Shown: piece after piece, positions 44,837-52,146 of the stretch | How the letters are laid out: every line of letters begins with the position of its first letter | Numbering within the stretch: the first letter of the stretch is position 1 | Origin: Gallionella sp. | Lineage (GTDB): Bacteria > Pseudomonadota > Gammaproteobacteria > Burkholderiales > Gallionellaceae | Direction: 5' to 3' | Length of the DNA stretch: 56,101 nt | NCBI GenBank assembly: GCA_030681375.1 | Contig: JAUXWM010000061.1 | Span: forward strand, 1 to 56,101 | The notes under the pieces: model-generated | What the model was told of the DNA's origin: nothing | The model's input: only the letters and a program-made list of their open reading frames with translations | The model's database searches: none | Program-made: the position numbers and the translations under genes

Positions 44837-46143
44837 TGTTTTTCCGTCGTAAGAGCACCACCCTGTTTCGCAGCACGGCCACCACGGTGGCACTCGCTTT
44901 GATCGTCTTTCAGCTCATCACACTCGCTGTTACTGCGTACTTCATCATGTTGCCGATGGCTAAACGCTCAGCGGACGATCTCGCCGCTCTCATGGTGTTG
45001 TCGGCCCAGACCTGGGTAGAATTGCCCCCGCAAACGCGCGCAGATTTTGGCCTTGAATTAGCCAAAAAACATCACCTCTGGTTATTCGATGACACTACAG
45101 CCATGCCGGGTTACGAGCGCTATTTCCCCTATTTGACTCTGCTCGAAAATGCCCTTGAAGCGCGCACCGGGGAAAACATTCGCATCAAAACCACGGAATG
45201 GGAACAGACCTGGTTCTGGGCTGAAATTCACACCGGCGGGAAGCTGATACGCATCGGTTTTTCACGCGATCAACTGGGCATACAGCCGCCATTGGCGTTG
45301 TTGCTGGTATTGGCTGCAACCATTGCGCTCACGCTGATTACTGCCGTCATTCTGGCGCGGCGCATTACGCGCCCGCTGAAACGACTTTCAGATGCGGCGA
45401 GGCACGTCGGACAAGGCCATGTTCCTGAAGCATTGCCGGAAAGCGGCCCGGAGGAGCTGGCCAATCTGGCGCGCGCCTTTAATCAAATGGCGTTGCAGGT
45501 ACAGGAGTTGCTCGCCAACCGCACCATCCTGCTGGCCGGAATTTCCCACGACCTGCGCACGCCGCTGGCGCGCATGCGTCTGGCGATGGAAATGTTGCCG
45601 GAAAATGCGAATCCTAAAATCGTCGCGCGATTGCAAAATGATCTGGAGGAAATGAACCGCCTCATCGGCGAGTTTTTGGCGTTTAGTCGAGGGCTGCAAA
45701 AGGAAGTGGCTCAGGAAATTGATATCAATCAGATGTTGCAGGAGCTGGCCGACAATGCCAGAAACGAGGGTGCGGAAATTATCTTTCAGCCACAAGATTT
45801 TTGTCTGCGTTCTATCGGTCATATGGCCCTGCGGCGCATATTGGCTAACCTGATCGGCAATGCGGTGCGTTACGGTGCAGGCAAGGCGGTGGACATCGAG
45901 TGTGACTGCACAAACAGCATCACTCTCATCCGTGTGCTCGACCGTGGCCCCGGCATCCCTCCTGATCAGGTGGAAAACGTATTTCAGCCTTTTTACCGGC
46001 TCGAATCATCGCGCAGCAGCACTACCGGCGGTAGTGGACTGGGCCTGGCGATTGCGCGTCAACTGGCAGATATTAACGGCTGGAAAATAGCACTGTTGCC
46101 ACGCGAGAGCGGCGGTACGGAAGCGCGGCTGACTATTCCCTGA
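44836..46143 (+). CDS. EnvZ-type membrane sensor histidine kinase
   Basis: This 435-aa kinase has two transmembrane helices (about residues 15-37 and 152-174) around a periplasmic sensor of about 115 residues with several tryptophans (TTEWEQTWFWAEIHTG), a HAMP domain (RRITRPLKRLSDAARHVG), a HisKA domain with His in GISHDLRTPLAR (about residue 238) and an HATPase domain (NLIGNAVRYGAG, DRGPGIPPDQVENVFQPFYR, GSGLGLAIARQ). It is coupled to the OmpR-type regulator gene. The signal is unknown; it belongs to the RstB/EnvZ-like branch by architecture. Confidence 0.94.
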   Translation: MFFRRKSTTLFRSTATTVALALIVFQLITLAVTAYFIMLPMAKRSADDLAALMVLSAQTWVELPPQTRADFGLELAKKHHLWLFDDTTAMPGYERYFPYLTLLENALEARTGENIRIKTTEWEQTWFWAEIHTGGKLIRIGFSRDQLGIQPPLALLLVLAATIALTLITAVILARRITRPLKRLSDAARHVGQGHVPEALPESGPEELANLARAFNQMALQVQELLANRTILLAGISHDLRTPLARMRLAMEMLPENANPKIVARLQNDLEEMNRLIGEFLAFSRGLQKEVAQEIDINQMLQELADNARNEGAEIIFQPQDFCLRSIGHMALRRILANLIGNAVRYGAGKAVDIECDCTNSITLIRVLDRGPGIPPDQVENVFQPFYRLESSRSSTTGGSGLGLAIARQLADINGWKIALLPRESGGTEARLTIP

Positions 46144-46385
46144 CAGGACGCTGAAGCTGCCATCGCTGTGGGTGGCAGGTAGAATAGCGCTCAAGCGTTT
46201 TATGCGTATTTCTGTTTGCGGCAGCAGCGTACAATCCGTTCAGGTTGTGGCGATTATGTGTGCAACACGCAAGAAGTCCGTTCAACATGCGAGAAATGGA
46301 TAGGTTCAGAGAGGCAGGCCAGGGGAGTTTGAAAATTGGAAAACAATCAGGGAAATTTGCCCTGTAGTTGTGCAAGGAGAAATAG
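46144..46385. other. Intergenic region before the 395-aa protein gene
   Basis: These 242 bp between two plus-strand genes hold no protein-like frame, RNA gene or strong hairpin that I can support. The last bases contain an AAGGAGAAAT ribosome site for the gene at 46386. The promoter must lie here, but no near-consensus hexamer pair is obvious. Confidence 0.5.
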
Positions 46386-47573
46386 ATGAGCATTTTTCAG
46401 CAACCGGCTCAAATCGGGCCGCGCGAAGTGTTAACACCCTTCAGACCTATTCCGCTGGAAGTGCCGGAGGGGATGAAACATAACGAGTTTTTCAACAGCA
46501 CCGAGAATCTTAATGATCTGGTGAACAACAACGGTTTGCTGATTAACCCGGAAAATCTGTTGCTCTATCGCAAGGCGCTGGGACACAGCACCGAGTTCGA
46601 TTGTTCCATTATTTACAATACTTCCAGGACGATACTTAATCCCCTGGGGCGGCCGGTACGGCGCACACAGGTTGCCGACAATGTGAAGCATGTATGGAAC
46701 CGGATGAACCAGATCATCATCGATTACATGCTGGAGCAATATCCCGATCCGGACGAGGCGCTGATTCTGGCGGGCGAGGCGAGCCTGGATGCGACCTGGC
46801 CGCTGACTTCTCCGGGCGTGCCCAGCATACGCATGCTGCACAACCATTTTGTGGTTTTCCCCAAGCAACAGTTGCGCGACGCGCAACTGGCCGACAGCAA
46901 CAATCCCAATCTGACCGATGGTGGTCAGCACAGTTTGTTTCAGGCCTATATGCGCGATGTGTATCGCGAATTTTTTTCCAGGGCGCTGAATCTGAAAATT
47001 CTCAAACCGGTGAGCGGAGACGATGCCCGCATCGGCCTGACCGGTTATCCGCAGGGATTGCCTAGTTGGGAAATACAGGGCGGGGCGGATGCGCTCAGAG
47101 ACGTGTCTTTCTGGCGGGAATACGATGAGGTGCTGAAGGGCTTCATTGATTTTTATCGCACTTTCTTTTCGCAAGTTTCCACGCATAACGCGCCCATGCT
47201 GCCGGATGTGTATTTCCCGGAGCAGGTGGAGAGTGTGCTGCTGTTCAATAACGATTTTATGAAGACCGCGAAGAAGGTGCGTAATCACTGTATCGCGGAC
47301 GTGAAATATGCGAGTGCGATACGCTGGCAGCCCGCATTCAAGCAGCTGATCTATCGCAATGATGCGGGCAGGCTGATCGTGACCATTAGTCAGAACTCCA
47401 TAGGCAATGCAATTACCGAATTACTGGGGGTGGTGGTGAGTCGCAAACCGGACGCGGAAGCGTATGCCGGGTTTGAACCCGCGCTGATCGAACGCCTGCT
47501 TGAGGTGCGCCGCCGGCTGATCGATGCTGATCTGGGTGAGGGCATAGCCACGGCGTACTGGCCGAAAGAATAA
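46386..47573 (+). CDS. Conserved soluble protein of unknown function (395 aa)
   Basis: I do not recognise the family. The protein has no signal peptide or membrane segment. Notable features are an acidic, Asn-rich N-terminal region (KHNEFFNSTENLNDLVNNNGLL), a DCSIIYNTSRTILNPLGRPVRRTQ stretch, and a motif IRMLHNHFVVFPK (about residue 150) with two histidines around Asn, which recalls the HxH-type sites of HIT/GalT-like nucleotide enzymes but is too short to assign. Later come many aromatic residues (SFWREYDEVLKGFIDFYRTFF) and one cysteine (NHCIADVKYA). It has a strong ribosome site and normal coding character. The following gene is TusE/DsrC-like. Confidence 0.8.
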   Translation: MSIFQQPAQIGPREVLTPFRPIPLEVPEGMKHNEFFNSTENLNDLVNNNGLLINPENLLLYRKALGHSTEFDCSIIYNTSRTILNPLGRPVRRTQVADNVKHVWNRMNQIIIDYMLEQYPDPDEALILAGEASLDATWPLTSPGVPSIRMLHNHFVVFPKQQLRDAQLADSNNPNLTDGGQHSLFQAYMRDVYREFFSRALNLKILKPVSGDDARIGLTGYPQGLPSWEIQGGADALRDVSFWREYDEVLKGFIDFYRTFFSQVSTHNAPMLPDVYFPEQVESVLLFNNDFMKTAKKVRNHCIADVKYASAIRWQPAFKQLIYRNDAGRLIVTISQNSIGNAITELLGVVVSRKPDAEAYAGFEPALIERLLEVRRRLIDADLGEGIATAYWPKE

Positions 47574-47599
47574 GGGGATGTGTGGCTAAAGTATAATGC

Positions 47600-47628
47600 T
47601 TGACTAATTTTGTCGGGCAATATATAGT
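47600..47628 (+). promoter_or_regulatory. Promoter of the TusE/DsrC-family gene
   Basis: TTGACT (47600-47605) and TATAGT (47623-47628) are separated by exactly 17 bp and lie 37 bp before the chosen ATG at 47665. This is the best sigma-70-type promoter in the region and indicates that the small sulfur-relay gene can be expressed on its own. Confidence 0.7.
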
Positions 47629-47664
47629 TTTCATAATATTAACTTTATGTGAAAGGTTGTGAAT

Positions 47665-47958
47665 ATGGAACTCCCAAATCGTGATGGTGATGGTTATCTG
47701 GTTGATATGAGTGACTGGTCTGAGGAGATTGGTCGTGCGATGGCCGAGGTGGATGGTTATGAGCTGAACGAGAAAAAGTGGGATCAGATCATGAAGGCGC
47801 GTGAGTATTACGAGCAATTCGGTTCGGTACCACCGATACGCAAATTCGCCAAGCACATCGGCGAAGACCAGAAAGAGGTTTTTGAGTTGTGGATGACGGG
47901 CCCGATGAAGCCGATAACCAAATACGGCGGCATGCCCAAACCGACGGGTTGCGTCTGA
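47665..47958 (+). CDS. TusE/DsrC-family sulfur-relay protein, single-cysteine form
   Basis: This 97-aa protein matches the DsrC/TusE fold: DGDGYLVDMSDWSEEIGRAMAEVDGYELNEKKWDQIMKAREYYEQFGSVPPIRKFAKHI, then the flexible arm ending GMPKPTGCV. The penultimate cysteine (CysA) that carries persulfide is present. The second arm cysteine of true DsrC, which normally lies about eleven residues earlier, is Thr here. It is therefore closer to TusE than to a dissimilatory DsrC. The ATG at 47665 gives eight bases from the GAAAGG site; the upstream GTG at 47659 is too close. No dsrAB or tusBCD genes are in the window. Confidence 0.9.
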   Translation: MELPNRDGDGYLVDMSDWSEEIGRAMAEVDGYELNEKKWDQIMKAREYYEQFGSVPPIRKFAKHIGEDQKEVFELWMTGPMKPITKYGGMPKPTGCV

Positions 47959-47963
47959 GTATT

Positions 47964-47987
47964 ATCAGCCGTTTTCGGACGGCTGAT
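47964..47987 (+). terminator. Hairpin after the TusE/DsrC-family gene
   Basis: ATCAGCCGT and ACGGCTGAT form a 9-bp stem with a 6-nt loop, starting six bases after the stop. Only TTAATTCC follows, so the T tract is weak; it may terminate poorly or protect the mRNA end. Confidence 0.6.
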
Positions 47988-48014
47988 TAATTCCGCGCAG
48001 GCCACGTCTGCCGG

Positions 48015-48182
48015 ATTGAAGATTACATTCGAGCATTTTTTCAAGAGCACACCGATCCTGATCGGCCAGCACACGCTGGTGACGCTGCCCGTAAATGGCT
48101 CACCCGCAGACTGTCTCTCGAAACTGCGCTTCACTGGTTTTACGAGCATGACAATCAGCATATCCTTAATCCCTCTCTGTAA
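48015..48182 (+). pseudogene. Protein-like open frame of about 55 codons without a standard start
   Basis: The plus-strand frame ending at TAA 48180-48182 reads as a believable amphipathic protein (RIEDYIRAFFQEHTDPDRP near the start, then KWLTRRLSLETALHWFYEHD, ending ILNPSL). The frame is closed upstream by a TAA at 47988, and between the two there is no ATG, GTG or TTG in phase, only an ATT at 48015. It may be the tail of a lost gene, or a small gene with an ATT start. I do not recognise a family. Confidence 0.3.
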
Positions 48183-48218
48183 GCGATAATCCGGCTTGCG
48201 AATTTATTGGAGTTTGGC

Positions 48219-49997
48219 ATGTGCGGCATTTGCGGTGAATTACGCTTCGATCAACTTGCGCCCGACATGGAGGCGCTCAAGCGCATGACCGCGCGTCTGG
48301 CGCGGCGCGGGCCGGATCACGAGGGTTACTACAATGATGGCCCGCTGGCATTGGGTCATCGGCGACTGGCGGTCATCGACCTTTCCAGCCACGCAGACCA
48401 GCCTATGCTGGACGAAGACTTGCGCCTGGCACTGGTATTCAACGGCAGCATCTATAACTACAAAGAACTGCGCGCGGAATTGGTGGAGATGGGCTACGCG
48501 TTCTTTTCCGAGGGCGACACAGAGGTGATTCTCAAGGCGTATCACGCATGGGGCGAGCAATGCGTACAGCGCTTTTACGGCATGTTTGCCTTCGTCATCT
48601 GGGACCTGCGTGACCAATCACTGTTCCTTGCGCGCGACCGGCTGGGTATCAAGCCGCTGTATCACACGTTGGATGATGCACGGCTGCGTTTTGCTTCTAC
48701 GCCGCAAGCCTTGCTGGCGGGAGGCGGGGTGGATACCCGTCTTGATCTGATCGCGTTGCACCAGCATTTCACCCTGCATGGCGTAGTGCCGGCCCCGCGC
48801 ACGATACTTCAGGGGATTAAAAAACTGCCCCCCGCGCACACTTTACGTTTTTCCGCTTCAGGCGAAGTGACGCAACGTCGTTATTGGACGCTGGATGCGA
48901 CCCGTCCCGAGCAAACGCTTTCCGAGCAGGACTGGCTGGACGCGATGCGCACGGTATTGCGGCGTGCGGTGGAACGTCATCGCCTGGCCTCCGATGTGCC
49001 TATAGGCGTACTGCTTTCCGGCGGACTGGATTCGAGTCTGCTGGTGGCGTTGCTGGCTGAACATACGGATGAGTTAAACACGTTTTCCATAGGTTTCGAG
49101 CAGGTGGCGGACGAACAGGCCGACGAGTTTGAGTATTCCGATTTTGTGGCCAAACTTTTTCATACCCGTCATCACAAATTTTCGTTGCCTAACGCGGAAA
49201 TGCTCGGACATTTGCCGGATGTGATCGCGCAGATGTCTGAGCCGATGCCGAGTTACGATGTCGCCGCGTTTTACCTGCTGGGTGAGCAGGTGTCGCACGA
49301 GATGAAGGTCGTGTTGGCGGGGCAGGGCGCGGACGAGGTGTTCGGCGGCTACTTCTGGTATCCGCGCATGGCGGCGGAAAACGGCACGCCCGTGGAGCGC
49401 TTTGCGCGTCATTACTTCGATCGCGATCATGCCGAATATCTGGAAATGATGACGGAAGACTACGATATCCCGGACGTTACCACCGCCTGGGTGGAGGAAC
49501 AGTTGCAACAACCGGGTGCGTCCGAATTCCTCGATCAGGTTTTGCGGCTGGATGTAACGCGGCTGATGGTGGACGATCCGGTGAAGCGCGTGGATAACAT
49601 GACGATGGCCTGGGGTTTGGAAGCCCGCGTGCCGTTTCTGGATCACGAGCTGGTGGAATTGGCCGCAAAAATGCCGCCTGAATTGAGGCTGAAGGAGGGC
49701 GGCAAGTTTCCGATCAAGGCGGTGGCGCGCGGCCTGATCCCGGATGCGGTGATAGATCGCCCCAAAGGTTATTTTCCGGTGCCCGCGCTGAAGTATCTGC
49801 GCGGTGATTTCCTCGAACGGATACGCGGCATCCTGAATTCAGAGGCTTGTATCAAGCGTGGCCTGTATCGGCGCAGCTATGTGGAGAAATTGCTGGCCGC
49901 GCCGGAATCGCATCTGACGCGTATTCAGGGCAGCAAATTGTGGCATCTGGCCTTGCTGGAATGGTGGCTACAGATCAATGTGGATGCGGTAGGGTAG
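48219..49997 (+). CDS. Glutamine-dependent asparagine-synthase-type amidotransferase
   Basis: This 592-aa enzyme has an N-terminal class II glutaminase domain whose nucleophile is Cys2 (MCGICGE), with RRGPDHEGYY, GHRRLAVIDLS and FNGSIYNYKELR; the start at 48219 is fixed by that Cys. The C-terminal synthetase domain has the ATP loop LLSGGLDSSLLVAL (about residue 265) and LAGQGADEVFGGY. The HGVVPAPRTILQGIKKLPPAH stretch is like the subfamily that amidates N-acetylglutaminylglutamine, an osmolyte, but the partner synthetase gene is not in the window. General asparagine synthetase (asnB) is the alternative. The gene ends in the first unit of a heptamer array. Confidence 0.88.
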   Translation: MCGICGELRFDQLAPDMEALKRMTARLARRGPDHEGYYNDGPLALGHRRLAVIDLSSHADQPMLDEDLRLALVFNGSIYNYKELRAELVEMGYAFFSEGDTEVILKAYHAWGEQCVQRFYGMFAFVIWDLRDQSLFLARDRLGIKPLYHTLDDARLRFASTPQALLAGGGVDTRLDLIALHQHFTLHGVVPAPRTILQGIKKLPPAHTLRFSASGEVTQRRYWTLDATRPEQTLSEQDWLDAMRTVLRRAVERHRLASDVPIGVLLSGGLDSSLLVALLAEHTDELNTFSIGFEQVADEQADEFEYSDFVAKLFHTRHHKFSLPNAEMLGHLPDVIAQMSEPMPSYDVAAFYLLGEQVSHEMKVVLAGQGADEVFGGYFWYPRMAAENGTPVERFARHYFDRDHAEYLEMMTEDYDIPDVTTAWVEEQLQQPGASEFLDQVLRLDVTRLMVDDPVKRVDNMTMAWGLEARVPFLDHELVELAAKMPPELRLKEGGKFPIKAVARGLIPDAVIDRPKGYFPVPALKYLRGDFLERIRGILNSEACIKRGLYRRSYVEKLLAAPESHLTRIQGSKLWHLALLEWWLQINVDAVG

Positions 49998-50044
49998 TTA
50001 CTAGTCGTTAGTCGTTAGTCGTTAGCAACTAGCAACTAGCTACT
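49996..50044. repeat. Tandem heptamer array between two convergent genes
   Basis: Seven heptamers in a row: AGTTACT, AGTCGTT three times, AGCAACT twice, AGCTACT. The first overlaps the stop of the plus-strand amidotransferase gene (49995-49997), and the last contains the stop of the minus-strand methyltransferase gene (50040-50042). All units keep AG at the start and T at the end; in tandem this gives TAG on the plus strand and, in most units, TAA or TAG on the minus strand. AGTCGTT is the reverse complement (rotated) of the ACTAACG unit at 27567. Confidence 0.9.
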
Positions 50045-51278
50045 GGCCGGTAGTTTTTGCTGTTAGTCGCCAAAGCGAGGTCAGTTCTGCCGCGCGCGCT
50101 GCGTGTAGCGGGTCGCTGGTGTCGGATACGCGGGGGTGGTGCGGTTTTACATCTATTTTTTCCATGACTTGCAAGCCCGCCGCCGCAATCGCGGCAAGCA
50201 ATTCGGCGCGGGTGCGCAGACCCAGATGTTCGGCCAGGTCTGAGAGTATCAGCCAGCCTTCTCCGCCAGTCTCCAGATGGGCGGCCAGCCCATTGAGGAA
50301 TCCGAGCAGCATGCGGCTATCCGGGTCGAATACGGCGTATTCAAGCGGCGAGCTGGGCCGGGCCGGAACCCACGGCGGATTGCATACGATCAAGGCCGCG
50401 CGTCCTTCCGGGAATAGGTTGGCCTGCATTACTTCAACTTGTGCGGTCAGCCCCAGACGCGTCAAATTTTCGCGCGCACAGGCCAGTGCGCGTTCATCCT
50501 GATCGGTGGCGACGATGTGTTTGATACCACGTCGTGCCAGCACGGCGGCCAACACGCCGCTGCCCGTGCCGATGTCGAAGGCGACGGATCGAACATCGGT
50601 CAATTCTGGGAGGGGTGCATCATTTACCAGGCCTACGTATTCGCCGCGTATCGGCGCAAATACGCCGTAATGCGGATGAATACGTGTATTTAGCGCGGCG
50701 ACGTCGACGCCATTTTTGCGCCACTCGTGCGCCCCTATCAATCCCAGCAGTCCGCGCAGTGAGGCAATATAGGGCTCTGTTGTAGTACCGTAAGCTTCAG
50801 CGCAAGCCTGATGCACATCGGGTGCGCGGCGCAGCGGTACGCTGTGGTCTGCGTTGAACGGCAGCAGCAACATGCCCAGGGTGCGGGCACGCTGCGATTG
50901 CGCCTGACGATGCAGATGAAAGGCTTCCTTAGCTTGAAGTTCGCGTAGCGATACGTTTGCCTCCTCTCCCGCTAGCGGGAGAGGATTGAGGTGAGGGAAA
51001 CGGGCTTGCCCGTTGGGTGAGGCGGCTATCTTCTTGTTTTTTTTGGGTTTCTGGTTTGCGCGTCGCGTCATTGCCTGCAACAGTTGGCGCGCATTCTGAA
51101 AATCCCCGCGCCACAACAGCGCGGTACCTTCGCAGGCCAAACGGTAAGCCGCATCGGCGGTGATGCGATCATCGGCGATGATCACCTTTCTGGGCGCTGG
51201 TGTGCCGCTTTCAGAGCGCCAGCGGGCGGATTTGTCTATGCCTGCCTCGCTCCAGTGGATCACGGGGAAATCATTCAT
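50040..51278 (-). CDS. Class I SAM-dependent methyltransferase with repeat-encoded insertion
   Basis: This 412-aa protein has an N-terminal domain of unknown type and a C-terminal methyltransferase domain with the SAM loop VAFDIGTGSGVLAAVLARRG, TDQDERALACARENL and the catalytic NPPW in IVCNPPWVPARP. NPPW/NPPY enzymes methylate amino groups of bases or glutamine, as in PrmC/HemK and RlmG; the substrate here is unknown. Residues about 86-113 (ASPNGQARFPHLNPLPLAGE and neighbours) are encoded by a palindromic repeat and do not look native. The stop is embedded in the heptamer array. Confidence 0.87.
   Translation of the reverse strand: MNDFPVIHWSEAGIDKSARWRSESGTPAPRKVIIADDRITADAAYRLACEGTALLWRGDFQNARQLLQAMTRRANQKPKKNKKIAASPNGQARFPHLNPLPLAGEEANVSLRELQAKEAFHLHRQAQSQRARTLGMLLLPFNADHSVPLRRAPDVHQACAEAYGTTTEPYIASLRGLLGLIGAHEWRKNGVDVAALNTRIHPHYGVFAPIRGEYVGLVNDAPLPELTDVRSVAFDIGTGSGVLAAVLARRGIKHIVATDQDERALACARENLTRLGLTAQVEVMQANLFPEGRAALIVCNPPWVPARPSSPLEYAVFDPDSRMLLGFLNGLAAHLETGGEGWLILSDLAEHLGLRTRAELLAAIAAAGLQVMEKIDVKPHHPRVSDTSDPLHAARAAELTSLWRLTAKTTGQ
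50963..51014. repeat. Palindromic repeat inserted in frame in the methyltransferase gene
   Basis: There are two hairpins. CCTCTCCCGCT (50963-50973) is followed directly by its reverse complement (to 50984), a perfect 22-bp palindrome. AACGGGC/GCCCGTT (50999-51014) has a 2-nt loop. The block is typical of small intergenic repeats seen in many Proteobacteria and encodes the PHLNPLPLAGE peptide when read on the minus strand. The reading frame is kept through it. Confidence 0.88.
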
Positions 51279-52139
51279 CTAGCGGCCTTCTTCTCTTTTT
51301 AGCTGCTGATAGCGCAGTTTCGCCGCATGATCATCGCGTGCGGAGGTGATTTCGCGCATCACGGAATTTACGTCAGCGGCTTCTTCACTTTGTTCGAAGC
51401 AACCGGTTAAGGGCGTGTCGGGAAAAAGTTCGCCGCGCTGGTAGATCGCCCATATTTCCTTGCCGTACTGGGTGGTACGCAGTTCGGGCGCGAATTGGCC
51501 AAAATAATTGGCCAGGTTATCGACATCGCGTTCCAGCATGCGGCTGGCATTATTGTTGGCTGCGGCATCCACAGCCTGCGGCAGGTCGATGATGACCGGG
51601 CCGTGTTCATCGACCAGAATGTTGAATTCCGACAGATCGCCGTGGACGATACCCGCGCACAGCATCAGCACCACTTCGCGTATCAGTCTGGCGTGGAATT
51701 CCCGTGCCTGTTCCTCAGTCAATTCCAGATCGTTAAGTCTGGGGGCGGCGGCACCATCTGCATCGGTTACCAGTTCCATCAGCAGCACACCTTCATAAAA
51801 ACCAAAGGGGTGAGGGACGCGGACACCTGCCGCAGCGAGCTTGTACAAGGCATCGACTTCGGCGTGTTGCCAGGCGGCTTCCTGTTCCTTGCGACCATAA
51901 CGCGTGCCTTTTTCCATGGCACGCGCCTGACGGCTGTTTTTTACCTTTCGGCCTTCGGTATAGTGAACCGCCTGATGAAAGCCGCGCTGGTTGGCTTCCT
52001 TGTAGACCTTGGCGCAACGTATTTCGTCGCCGCACTGCACGACATAGACGGTGGCCTCTTTCCCGCTCATCAGTTGACGCAAGACTGCGTCAACCAGGCC
52101 GTCCTCAACGAGTGGCGCTATTCTCTTCGGTGTTTTCAT
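51279..52139 (-). CDS. RIO-family serine protein kinase
   Basis: This 286-aa kinase of the bacterial RIO1-like group has the lysine-bearing glycine-poor loop SGKEATVYVVQCGDEIRCAKVYKE at about residues 26-49, the catalytic loop VHGDLSEFNILV and the metal-binding IIDLPQAVD. RIO kinases in eukaryotes and archaea act in ribosome maturation; a bacterial substrate is not established. It directly precedes the methyltransferase gene (one-bp gap) and follows ylqF, another ribosome-assembly gene, which supports a ribosome-linked role. Confidence 0.93.
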   Translation of the reverse strand: MKTPKRIAPLVEDGLVDAVLRQLMSGKEATVYVVQCGDEIRCAKVYKEANQRGFHQAVHYTEGRKVKNSRQARAMEKGTRYGRKEQEAAWQHAEVDALYKLAAAGVRVPHPFGFYEGVLLMELVTDADGAAAPRLNDLELTEEQAREFHARLIREVVLMLCAGIVHGDLSEFNILVDEHGPVIIDLPQAVDAAANNNASRMLERDVDNLANYFGQFAPELRTTQYGKEIWAIYQRGELFPDTPLTGCFEQSEEAADVNSVMREITSARDDHAAKLRYQQLKREEGR

Positions 52140-52146
52140 CGGGGCT

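Noticed and set aside
47808..48161. Minus-strand 117-codon frame over the TusE/DsrC-family gene
   Set aside because: It is antisense to a confidently identified gene, and the product looks random.
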